Below are positions 8,210-16,814 of a DNA stretch of 64,000 nt, piece after piece. A program made the translations under genes and the position numbers. Origin of the DNA: Chloroflexus aggregans DSM 9485. Lineage in GTDB: Bacteria > Chloroflexota > Chloroflexia > Chloroflexales > Chloroflexaceae. Under the pieces are notes generated by a model that saw only the letters and a list, made by a program, of their open reading frames with translations, ran no database searches and was not told where the DNA came from. Location of the stretch: positions 1,811,353-1,875,352 of the forward strand of contig NC_011831.1 in the NCBI RefSeq assembly GCF_000021945.1. The letters are read 5' to 3'. Each line of letters opens with the position of its first letter. The first letter of the stretch is position 1.

Positions 8210-8577
8210 GCGCACGGCAGTGCGCCCGGTAGACGCGCACGGCAGTGCGCCCGGTAGACGCGCACGGCAGTGCGCCCGGTAGACGCGCACGGCGGTGCGC
8301 CCGGTAGACGCGCACGGCGGTGCGCCCGGTAGACGCGCACGGCGGTGCGCCCGGTAGACGCGCACGGCAGTGCGCCCGGTAGGCGCGCACGGCAGTGCGC
8401 CCGGTAGACGCGCACGGCAGTGCGCCCGGTAGGCGCGCACGGCAGTGCGCCCGGTAGACGCGCACGGCGGTGCGCCCGGTAGACGCGCACGGCGGTGCGC
8501 CCGGTAGACGCGCACGGCGGTGCGCCCGGTAGACGCGCACGGCAGTGCGCCCGGTAGGCGCGCACGGCGGTGCGCCC
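8210..8577 (+). repeat. 25-bp palindromic minisatellite, 15 units
   Basis: Fourteen full units and one truncated unit of GCGCACGGCRGTGCGCCCGG-TAGRC repeat with an exact 25-bp period. Only two positions vary (A/G in the centre and A/G near the end). Each unit carries the near-palindrome GCGCACGGCRGTGCGC. There are no unique spacers, so this is not CRISPR. Open frames running through it in several registers (25 is not a multiple of three) are artefacts. Confidence 0.95.
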
Positions 8578-8584
8578 CCCGCCC

Positions 8585-8720
8585 CATCGCCCGCGCATAT
8601 GGCGGTGAGGTGCGGTTGTTGCCGTTTCACGAGGGTTACGCCACGACCCAATTGATCGAACGGATTGTGGAACGATACCGCCATCCCCCCCCAATCGTAG
8701 GGGCGCACGGCAGTGCGCCC
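8585..8720 (+). repeat. Duplicated 3' end of the rfaE2-like gene
   Basis: This segment repeats 8093-8227 almost perfectly: the last 115 bp of the upstream gene, its stop codon and one palindrome unit. The only difference seen is eight instead of seven C in the run before AATCGTAGGGG. The minisatellite therefore lies between two direct repeats 492 bp apart. The copy has no start codon and is a non-coding gene fragment. Confidence 0.93.
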
Positions 8721-8740
8721 CCGTCCCCCGCCGACCGCCA

Positions 8741-11700
8741 TTATATGATTTGGATCAATACGTTTGCCACCCGTTCGGTGATAGGCGATATAGCAAACAG
8801 ACGTCCATTTTGCGATTGGGCCGACCCCTGATTACCGATGAAGGCTGCGGCATTAGCAAGACACCAACCCAAGACCGGCGAAGCCACAGTACCGGCACTT
8901 GTGACGGCAGGACTTGTGCTGCTGCGCAGTGAAGCCATGGCAGTGAACGAATTGGCTTGGGCAATCAGATGCTGGCTGAGGGTGAGATTGGCGATACCCT
9001 CAATCACATTGCCGTCGAGCAACAAGCGCGCGCAGACATCGAAGACAACAGTCCTATCACTATCGCGGACAATCTCGTTCAACAAATCAAAGCTAATGCT
9101 CAGCCTGACCAGATGGTTGCTACGAAGCTGAACGGTACCCACATAGGCTTCATTGATATTCGTCTGTTGATCGGGATTTTGAAGTTTATCGGCGAATGAC
9201 ACAACCAGCTCAAGAGGGGCAGGCATACCGTAGAGGCTGACAATGCCATCAAACCGATTATGTTCGAGCACCACCAGATCGTCTTCATCAACCAGATCGA
9301 TGATCTTGCCAAGATTCTGCTCCTTGAACGAACGTCGTTCGTGAAGCATCAGCGCTGTACCGGGACGAGATTTGACCGCGGCGGCACGTAGGTCGAAGAG
9401 AATGTCGAGCAAGGCACTTGCATTGGATTCGGCTTGGTTGAGAGCCAAGAGGAGTTTCTGGAGTTGGAGAAGCTCAACAAAGGTCAGAGCAGCTACCCGC
9501 TCTTGCACCTGTGCTTGGAGTTGACGAGCAAATTGTTGGCGCTGTTCGGGATTGAGTTGGACTATCTCCGTTACAACATCAAGTGCCAATTGACGCCATT
9601 CTACGGTCATGATCCGTTCGTCGTCGACGAAGAGCTTAGCAAAAACGTCAAGCCGGGCTTCGCCGAATAACTCAAGAAGGAGCGAGAAAGTGCGACTCGG
9701 CACGGCAGCCACGAACAGATTGCCGCTTAGCCGTACATCATCACTGCCGGTGATGGCAACGAGGGCGCTGCCATCAATGAATTGCTCTTGGTTGAGCTGG
9801 CCCGGCAGAGTGAGGCCACTGATCGCACAATCGGCGATGATCACGTGTAGGCAACGATCAAGCGAGAGGGCTGCCGTGCCGGATTCAGGTATGAAAGCGA
9901 TGTCGATGGAGAGATTGCGCAATACCACCGAATCAAACCCTCTTAACCGCAGCGGGCCACCAAAGCGCACACTGGTGGCCGGGCCACAGCCCTTGATTTC
10001 AAGCACGAACGGTTCGTTGGCGGGCGGGAGATCGAGCTGGATACTCCCGGCAGCGTGACGGCCGGAGCGCAAGCAGAGGCAGATGCGACGCTCGCCGCGA
10101 GCGAGCAACTCTTTGAGGGCCGTTTCAAGATTGGGAAACTCGCCGCCGTCGCCGACGCTTACACAACAGCCACCGCCACGGGGCCGCCGGCAAAGGATGT
10201 CGAGCGCCTCTTGCACGGTGCTGGCATTGGCTAGATCGGAGCACGTACCGGGTTGGTAAGCCACGTTGCTGGCGCGGCTGAGGTTGGCGTTGAAGAAGAC
10301 GCGCGGCAGCAACGGTTCGCCGGCGCTATCGACAAACGGTTTGCCGTCGATCTCGACCAAGAAGGCTTCGACGCGCTGGCTCTGGACGGCGGGGCCGAGT
10401 TGCCACTGGCAGGAGTAGATACCGTTTGGGCCGGCAGTCACATCAACGCTCTTGCCGGTGGCGCCGCCGGCAGTGAGTTGGCCGGCAGCAGTTTGGGGCA
10501 CGATCCGAAAGCGCACACGGGCATTGGTGACCGGTTGCTGGCCGTTGGTGACGGCCACTTGCAGCGGTTGGGCAAGGGTGGCGCCGGGCAATGCCTCTTG
10601 ACCATCACCACCGACTGCATAGAAACGGATTAACTCAGTCAAGGGAGGGAAGAGTCGACGGCAATCACTGCGTTTAGCCCACACGCTGCCATTAAAGTCA
10701 AGCAGGGCTAATTTGCAATAGGCATGGTGGATGCCGTGCGGAAGCTGCGGCACCGGTTGGTTGCCAGAGCGCGGCCACTCGATATCGCCGGTGACAGTGC
10801 GGGCGGGAATGAGCCAGTAGTCGCCGGGACGGAACGTACCGTTCTTGAGCCGGATCTGCACCCCTTGTTCGAGGTCGGTCCACGTTGCTGCGCTGGTGGT
10901 GACGATAAGCTCACCGGTATCAGCGGGCATATCCCAGCGGCGCAGTTTGGGGTTGGGACCGAATGCACTGTAGACGATGGTCTGACCGTTTGGATCAATA
11001 GTGATGACATTGCCTTCAACCTGTATTACTTTGACCAGTAGACCCGGTTCGCCCCGCTTGTCACGCGCATCATCGGTCAGCTCGACCCACTGGTTGGGCG
11101 CGAGACCCAATACCTCGTCGCGGCCAGTACTGGCGACAATCAAGCGATTGGAATCCAGCGGATCTTGCCCGCTCCAGCCAACCGCCACCGAACCGTTTTC
11201 CCGCGACCACTTGAGCGCAATACGGGTGGCCGAGACGATCCGATGCACTTCAACCCGATAGAGCTGGTTTTCTAACCCACGATAGCCGGCTTGGGCCGGC
11301 ACGATACAGGGATCATTGACGGTTGGGTCGGGTTCGGCGCGCACTTCGAGCATACCGCTACTGCCGGCCAGCAACGCATCCCATGCTTCGTTTGACGTAG
11401 CGCAATCAAAGGCTGCGCCGGGATCGGCTACACGCAAGAGCTTGACCTGCGCCATTACCTGCATACGGGTCGTGGTGTCAGGGCCACCGAGCGCAACTTC
11501 GCGGATAGCAGCATCTTCAAGTGCAGTTACATGCCGCTCCCAGACATCGAGATAGGCGAGATAGACGCCGGCGGGCAGGGTTGCATTGGCGGCTAAGCCG
11601 GCCACCTGCGCCAAGGTGGCGACGGGCAGATCAGGTTGAGCGGTGATGGCAACCGTCTGCTCGTTTTCGACGCGAATACCGGCGACATAGTAGCGACCGG

Positions 11701-11926
11701 CAGTGATGTTGAGCGTGTCGCCGGCAACCTCGATATCAAAACCGGCTTGGCCCTGCGGGCCGCCGCAACGTCCGATCAGATCGATGCGAGCTGCGCGCTC
11801 ATCGGCGAGATCGATCGCGAGTTGCTCGTTCCAATCGGCATCGAGCGCAACACGCCCTTGCTGATGGAGTACACCGCTGAAGTGTTTGGTACGGTCGAAT
11901 GTCCATCGGGTGAAATCACCACGCAT
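8741..11926 (-). CDS. eCIS baseplate-associated DUF6519 protein with beta-helix
   Basis: This is a 1061-residue protein and the last gene of the contractile injection locus. The N-terminus (MRGDFTRWTFDRTKHFSGVL, then QQGRVALDADWNEQ) is the DUF6519 signature found beside eCIS and other phage-tail-like loci; it covers roughly residues 1-470. An Ig-like segment follows (about 480-590), then a right-handed parallel beta-helix region (about 600-740), and a helical and strand-rich C-terminus. Beta-helix modules often bind glycans, so it may decorate the baseplate and contact the target (inference). It is separated from the gpI gene by 131 bp, the longest gap inside the cluster. Confidence 0.8.
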   Translation of the reverse strand: MRGDFTRWTFDRTKHFSGVLHQQGRVALDADWNEQLAIDLADERAARIDLIGRCGGPQGQAGFDIEVAGDTLNITAGRYYVAGIRVENEQTVAITAQPDLPVATLAQVAGLAANATLPAGVYLAYLDVWERHVTALEDAAIREVALGGPDTTTRMQVMAQVKLLRVADPGAAFDCATSNEAWDALLAGSSGMLEVRAEPDPTVNDPCIVPAQAGYRGLENQLYRVEVHRIVSATRIALKWSRENGSVAVGWSGQDPLDSNRLIVASTGRDEVLGLAPNQWVELTDDARDKRGEPGLLVKVIQVEGNVITIDPNGQTIVYSAFGPNPKLRRWDMPADTGELIVTTSAATWTDLEQGVQIRLKNGTFRPGDYWLIPARTVTGDIEWPRSGNQPVPQLPHGIHHAYCKLALLDFNGSVWAKRSDCRRLFPPLTELIRFYAVGGDGQEALPGATLAQPLQVAVTNGQQPVTNARVRFRIVPQTAAGQLTAGGATGKSVDVTAGPNGIYSCQWQLGPAVQSQRVEAFLVEIDGKPFVDSAGEPLLPRVFFNANLSRASNVAYQPGTCSDLANASTVQEALDILCRRPRGGGCCVSVGDGGEFPNLETALKELLARGERRICLCLRSGRHAAGSIQLDLPPANEPFVLEIKGCGPATSVRFGGPLRLRGFDSVVLRNLSIDIAFIPESGTAALSLDRCLHVIIADCAISGLTLPGQLNQEQFIDGSALVAITGSDDVRLSGNLFVAAVPSRTFSLLLELFGEARLDVFAKLFVDDERIMTVEWRQLALDVVTEIVQLNPEQRQQFARQLQAQVQERVAALTFVELLQLQKLLLALNQAESNASALLDILFDLRAAAVKSRPGTALMLHERRSFKEQNLGKIIDLVDEDDLVVLEHNRFDGIVSLYGMPAPLELVVSFADKLQNPDQQTNINEAYVGTVQLRSNHLVRLSISFDLLNEIVRDSDRTVVFDVCARLLLDGNVIEGIANLTLSQHLIAQANSFTAMASLRSSTSPAVTSAGTVASPVLGWCLANAAAFIGNQGSAQSQNGRLFAISPITERVANVLIQII

Positions 11927-12057
11927 ACAAGGCTCCTTTAGAGTAGAGGCGCAAAGAACGCGAAGGGCGCAGAGGGGTTTGTTGGGTTATGAAGGAAGCC
12001 ATACTCATACCTTTACGGTTGCATATCGTTGATCTGAACAAGCTGCGCAGACTGGCG

Positions 12058-14226
12058 TCACGATGCGAAAAAGACCCCGGCTTCAAGACCTACCCGCAGA
12101 TACTCGGCGAGGGCAAGGCGCAAGTTAGCGAGGCGTTGGGTCTGTTGCACGAGATGGAAGACGCCGAGCTCACCGCCGTCTTCGGCACCTTGGGTGATGG
12201 CGGCGGGGCACGAGCGAGCCAGTTGCATGTAGGCAGGATGGCCGAACTGAGTGCTGGTGAAGGATGGTGTGACCGAGAGCGTTACGGTGCTGCGTTGGGC
12301 GGTGGTGAGAGCAGCGATGGGCCGGTTGTGAGCGGCAGCGAAGGCGGCGAGAGCGAGATCGGGCTGGCAGCGGAAGCGACGCGGCGCTCGCGAGCCGGCG
12401 GCAAGGAAACTGAAGCGGGTGCAACCGACCTGACGGCGTGCAACCAGTACCCGGCCAAGCATAATGCTTTCAGAGATGAGATCGATTTGGCGCACGCGGA
12501 CTTCACCGCGCACCGTGCAGCGAATAAAACTGGCCGGCGGTCCGATCCTCTCGCCATTGGAGGCCGCGCAGGCGGGCACGGCCGGCGCGAAGGCGTCGAG
12601 GATTGCATCGCCGGCAATCAGACCATCCGAATCTTCCGCCACATGCACCGCGCCGCTGATGCTCCGGGCCAGTTCGAGGCGCAAATCAGGGTTGGGCGCG
12701 GCGGCGTGGATGCTGGGCCGGTTGGGAAACTGGGGGTTGCCGGCAACGTCGAGGCGCCAACCGGGCAGGAGGGTGCAGTGGTGGATGGCTAACCGTTCGA
12801 GGCTGCCGGCGGCCAGATCGATCCCGCCCTCGATCCAGAAACCATTGAGGGTAAGGGAGGCGCGATCGCCGTTACCGGCAACGCGCAGGCGATCGGCGAG
12901 GCGGATGAGTGGACGCTGGTCATCGGCGGCTTGGATAACGAGGGTGCGGTCGGGTGACATTGTGAGGGTGAGATCTTCGGTGTAGGTGGCGCTGTCGAGC
13001 ACAGTGATGACGCCGGTGGTCGCAGATGACGCTTGCCACGCCGCAATGGCGGCAGCCAGTGTCGGATAGTCACCACCGCCACGTTGGGCAACGGTGAGGG
13101 CCAGATCGCCGGGAGCAGCGATGGCGATCGTTTCGCGACGGGTGTAGGGGCCGCCGCCGATGTCAGCAGCGAAGCTGTAGGTGTAGCTGACCATCAGATC
13201 AGACGGCACAACCCCGGTGGGGAAGGCAAGCCGACCGCGCTGCGGATCAACCGCGACCCGGATCGGCAACGATTGGTCAGCGTAGGTCTTGCTGGTCAGT
13301 GGGCGTCGCCAATCGCTTAAATCGCAGATCAGGATCTCGGCGGCGGGGATCGGGACAAACTGACCGGTACCGTCGGGGACAGCAATCTGGAAGACTGGAC
13401 GGGCCGGATCGAGATAGGCACTCCGCACTGGTTGGCCGGCGGCAATGCCGGCACGCACCGCTTCGAGATCGTCGTAGAGCGCGCGACGACGCAACGGCAA
13501 CGGTAGATCGGGTTCGGCAGCGAGCTGGGTAATCTCGACCTCGGTGCGAGGGCGATTGAAGAGCGAGATGTCGTTGCCGAGCGGGCTGAAGAAGTAACGG
13601 CCATCGGGCGGGTTACTTACCGGCTGCGGCGAGACGCCTTGCACGGTGTAGGGCTGCAAACGGGATAAAAACAATCCAAGGTTAGGGATGTTGTAGCGGC
13701 CACGGCCAGCCGCGATCCGGCGCACTTCGGCGGTATGGTTGACCGTTTCGAGCGGGCCGCCGGTCAATTCGAGCGCATTGGCGTTGCGCAACGAGGCGGT
13801 GGCCGGGCTATGCAGGCGAACGTGGTTGAGATGCTGGGTAGTTGCCAACCGCTCGAAATACTCGACGACGCGGCAAGGCCAGCCGGTGACATCGCGGGCC
13901 AACTGTTCGAGTACAGGGGCAGTGCCTTTGCGACGACGGTAGCGCAATGTATTGGCAACATAAGCACGCTGACTAAAATCGGCTACTTCGTGCAACTGAC
14001 GCAGATGGCGTACCCCAAGCAGATCACCAATATAGGGAACAACCCACTCAGCACAGGTCTCGATAAACCAGTCGTCGTACAAATCACCAATATCGGCTTC
14101 GATCCGGGCCAGCTCCTCGCCGATGATGGCGAGCAGCGCGCGCAGCGGCTCGCCGCGCTCGGCATCGCGGGCGCGGTAGAGGGCCGGCAGGAGTTCATAC
14201 AGACGGTCGCGGGACGATAGATTCAT
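12058..14226 (-). CDS. Phage tail protein I (gpI)-like baseplate protein with beta-helix extension
   Basis: This 722-residue protein begins with a P2 gpI/Afp12-like domain (MNLSSRDRLYELLPALYRARD through DIGDLYDDWFIETCAEWVVPYIGDLLG, about residues 1-200), which forms baseplate wedge arms. The centre (about 370-540) reads like a pectate-lyase-type beta-helix: GGGDYPTLAAAIAAW, then ladders of short strands. No separate Afp13-like fibre gene is seen, so this extension and the DUF6519 protein may act in receptor contact (inference). It lies downstream of the two gpJ-like genes, in the usual gpJ-gpI order. Confidence 0.82.
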   Translation of the reverse strand: MNLSSRDRLYELLPALYRARDAERGEPLRALLAIIGEELARIEADIGDLYDDWFIETCAEWVVPYIGDLLGVRHLRQLHEVADFSQRAYVANTLRYRRRKGTAPVLEQLARDVTGWPCRVVEYFERLATTQHLNHVRLHSPATASLRNANALELTGGPLETVNHTAEVRRIAAGRGRYNIPNLGLFLSRLQPYTVQGVSPQPVSNPPDGRYFFSPLGNDISLFNRPRTEVEITQLAAEPDLPLPLRRRALYDDLEAVRAGIAAGQPVRSAYLDPARPVFQIAVPDGTGQFVPIPAAEILICDLSDWRRPLTSKTYADQSLPIRVAVDPQRGRLAFPTGVVPSDLMVSYTYSFAADIGGGPYTRRETIAIAAPGDLALTVAQRGGGDYPTLAAAIAAWQASSATTGVITVLDSATYTEDLTLTMSPDRTLVIQAADDQRPLIRLADRLRVAGNGDRASLTLNGFWIEGGIDLAAGSLERLAIHHCTLLPGWRLDVAGNPQFPNRPSIHAAAPNPDLRLELARSISGAVHVAEDSDGLIAGDAILDAFAPAVPACAASNGERIGPPASFIRCTVRGEVRVRQIDLISESIMLGRVLVARRQVGCTRFSFLAAGSRAPRRFRCQPDLALAAFAAAHNRPIAALTTAQRSTVTLSVTPSFTSTQFGHPAYMQLARSCPAAITQGAEDGGELGVFHLVQQTQRLANLRLALAEYLRVGLEAGVFFAS

Positions 14227-14312
14227 AAGGCTTCCTTTGAGGAGCTTATCCCCCTACCTCTGCCCATACTCCTGAGAGCAGGAGAGACTACTCAACCGAT
14301 AGCAAACGGTAA

Positions 14313-16814
14313 TCACGGCGCAGAAACCGCCAACATCACTAGCTCAACCCCGTTCGGGTCGAGTAACAGCAGTTCAGCCGGTGCGATAACATTGCCCACT
14401 TGCCGCGCCGGCAATGCGGTGAGCAGGGCAGGATGCGAACCAGAACGTCCGCCGGCATACGCCAGTTGGTCGAGATCGATGGCGATCACGCCGACCACTG
14501 ATTGCATCGCTGCAATCACCTCGGCGGCGGTGACCGGTTGCGCGAAGTTGCGTCGAGTAAACGAAAACGTGGCGTGCAGCTTCTGTTCAAGAGCCGCGAT
14601 TACTTCGGTGGCGAGGTAGCGACGGTTGTATCGGACGGTCGCCTTGAGGCGAAACGTCAGCGGGATAAAGCTCGCCAGTTCCACAAGTACCGACGGATCA
14701 CGCACAGCATCGATCGCGTTACGCAAATTGGTGAAGAGCGGATCGGACGGCGCGATCGGTTTGCCGCTGGCGCTGGCGAGGGTGAGATGGACAACAAGCT
14801 GCTCGCCACGGCGAAACGCTGATGCCTGCGCCTTGCCGATACCGGCGAAGGTGGCGGCAAAATCGGTAAAATCCTGCAACGAGACTATTCGGTCAAGCGT
14901 CAACACTGTCTGCGGCGTATTGGCGCGTGCGCTCTCCAGTGTTTCCGGATCGGCGGCCCCACTGGCGGGAAGCGGGTTGATCACGCTGCGCACGCCGGGC
15001 GGGCGGGTCTTGAGCAGGGCAATCGCGCCGGCACCAACCTCACCCGCTTGACCAATTCCAAACCGGTAGGTCGCGGTCACATTTTCGGCGCCGGTGGGCA
15101 AACGCGCGCCGTGAACACCATCACCGAACTGCACCGTCGCCGAATGATCATCGTTGAGGCGCACAATGTATTGTTCATCGTGAGGGCCGGCAAGATAGAG
15201 CGATGACGTTTCGTGCCACGTCACACCGTTAACCCGCACGGTCAGTGTCGAGGCAGCACCGGATGGTGTACTGGCCGAAACGTAGGTGAGTGGTGCTTTT
15301 TTGAGTTTGAAGCGTTGGTGAGACTGGCTAGCATCACCGCTACCGATAGGAGTTAGGGGAACCGTTTCACCATGGGTAGCGGCGACTACATTGGCGAAAA
15401 TAACGGTGGTGGAACGGATGAGCTGAAGCGCACCTAACCCTTGATCGCGCAACACAATGGTAGTAAAGCCGGGATGGTGATCAACCGCCTCGACGAAGAC
15501 TACCACCGAGGTAGGTTGTTCGTCGCGCTCGTTCACCTTGCCGTTGACAATCAACGGCTGGCCCTTGACCAAATCTCGCACCACACCGGCAACCTCGATC
15601 CGATTACCAGTGACCGGATCGGGAATTGGCTCCTCGGCCAGCGGCAACGGCTCACTCTCGGCTAACACCACCGTCTCGCGGCGCTGAAAACGACGCAGGT
15701 TCTCATTGGTATCAATAGTAAGACGAGTCACTTGCCCAGACAGGCCAAAATCGGCTACACCCACCGTCGTATTGCGCGTAACGCGGTAGAGTTCGGTGTA
15801 GTCGGGAGCAAGCAGCGCCACCCAACTCCCCGGCACAATCTTGGGATAGATAGCGTCGAGATCGATCTGAGGCTGACTACCATTGATCGCAAATCCAGGC
15901 CATTCGTTGGCCGTGCCGCCATACGACCGACGCACCGACTCTGGCATCAACCGCCAATCAGGTGCATTGAAACCGAACCAGCGAGCACTTCGCCGAAAGG
16001 CAAAGGTTTGTGGTTGGGCTGCCGGCAACATGGAAGGGCGGTTCGAGCCGAGGCCGGGTTCCCCTGTGACGACAGTATAACCACCGGCAGCGTCAGGATA
16101 CACCGTTACCGAGAGCACGCGACGCAGATCCCAGCGTTCATTACCGGGATCGCGCTCACGTTCGGCACCAACCAGCAGCAGATAATCACCCACTTGCAAG
16201 CGCGTCTCAACACCGGCCAAATAGATCGTCCTCGTACCCTTGCTCAGGTCTTGGGGACGAGTGGGGCGCGGACGCAGCGCATTCCACGCTTTGCGGGCGA
16301 CAAACTCGGTGCTTGTCTCGAAGGTCTGCGGCAGTTCACCCTGTTTGGCCGGGATGCTCTGCACTTGGGTCCCGGCAGGGATTACCGTCTGGGCCGGCGA
16401 GACGGGCGTGTCGTCGAGGATAAAAGCAAGGTAGACCGCAGCAGCGACGCCGGGCTTGAGTTCGTAGCCGATCGCGCGGGCCAACTGCAAGACCGAGAAG
16501 CGTTCGGTCGCGGTGCGGAGAAAACCCTCGTTGGCGATCCGTTCTTGGTAGAAGGTCAACACATCGGCCAGTGTCGCGGCTGCATCGAGCAAAGCGAGCG
16601 ACGGATCGGCAACATCGCGGGTGGCCAGTGCGGCGAGCGGGCGCTGGCCGGTCGAGGTGGTCTGCTGCGACAAGCGTGCTGTCATCCGACGCAGGAACGA
16701 GCGGTGTGTACCAAGGCGGTAGCGCAGCGCAGGTTGGCCGGGCGGGTTCGTATGGGGCGAGGGTAACGACGCGCGCTCGTCGCAACCGCACGGGGATTGT
16801 TCGGCATTGCTCAT
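14313..16814 (-). CDS. Putative baseplate assembly protein (gpJ/Afp11-like), second copy
   Basis: This is an 833-residue gpJ-like wedge protein. The N-terminal region has the family pattern LALLDAAATLADVLTFYQER with RTATERFSVLQLARAIGYELKPG. The C-terminal half carries HDEQYIVRLNDDHSATVQFGDG and an LTLDRIVSLQDFTDFA stretch, as in P2 gpJ. It overlaps the upstream gpJ-like gene by four bases (ATGA type), so the pair is probably translated together. Both proteins are 833 residues long but differ clearly in sequence. They should form the baseplate wedges around the hub. Confidence 0.85.
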   Translation of the reverse strand: MSNAEQSPCGCDERASLPSPHTNPPGQPALRYRLGTHRSFLRRMTARLSQQTTSTGQRPLAALATRDVADPSLALLDAAATLADVLTFYQERIANEGFLRTATERFSVLQLARAIGYELKPGVAAAVYLAFILDDTPVSPAQTVIPAGTQVQSIPAKQGELPQTFETSTEFVARKAWNALRPRPTRPQDLSKGTRTIYLAGVETRLQVGDYLLLVGAERERDPGNERWDLRRVLSVTVYPDAAGGYTVVTGEPGLGSNRPSMLPAAQPQTFAFRRSARWFGFNAPDWRLMPESVRRSYGGTANEWPGFAINGSQPQIDLDAIYPKIVPGSWVALLAPDYTELYRVTRNTTVGVADFGLSGQVTRLTIDTNENLRRFQRRETVVLAESEPLPLAEEPIPDPVTGNRIEVAGVVRDLVKGQPLIVNGKVNERDEQPTSVVVFVEAVDHHPGFTTIVLRDQGLGALQLIRSTTVIFANVVAATHGETVPLTPIGSGDASQSHQRFKLKKAPLTYVSASTPSGAASTLTVRVNGVTWHETSSLYLAGPHDEQYIVRLNDDHSATVQFGDGVHGARLPTGAENVTATYRFGIGQAGEVGAGAIALLKTRPPGVRSVINPLPASGAADPETLESARANTPQTVLTLDRIVSLQDFTDFAATFAGIGKAQASAFRRGEQLVVHLTLASASGKPIAPSDPLFTNLRNAIDAVRDPSVLVELASFIPLTFRLKATVRYNRRYLATEVIAALEQKLHATFSFTRRNFAQPVTAAEVIAAMQSVVGVIAIDLDQLAYAGGRSGSHPALLTALPARQVGNVIAPAELLLLDPNGVELVMLAVSAP

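Noticed and set aside
8210-8577. Regular array resembling CRISPR
   Set aside because: The 25-bp units are contiguous with no unique spacers, and no cas genes are nearby.
7939-8741. Long minus-strand frames of Arg/Ala/Pro repeats
   Set aside because: They are translations of the minisatellite in several overlapping frames and run antisense to the rfaE2-like gene.
8585-8831. Coding gene downstream of the minisatellite
   Set aside because: It is the duplicated end of the rfaE2-like gene entered from the repeat and has no start of its own.
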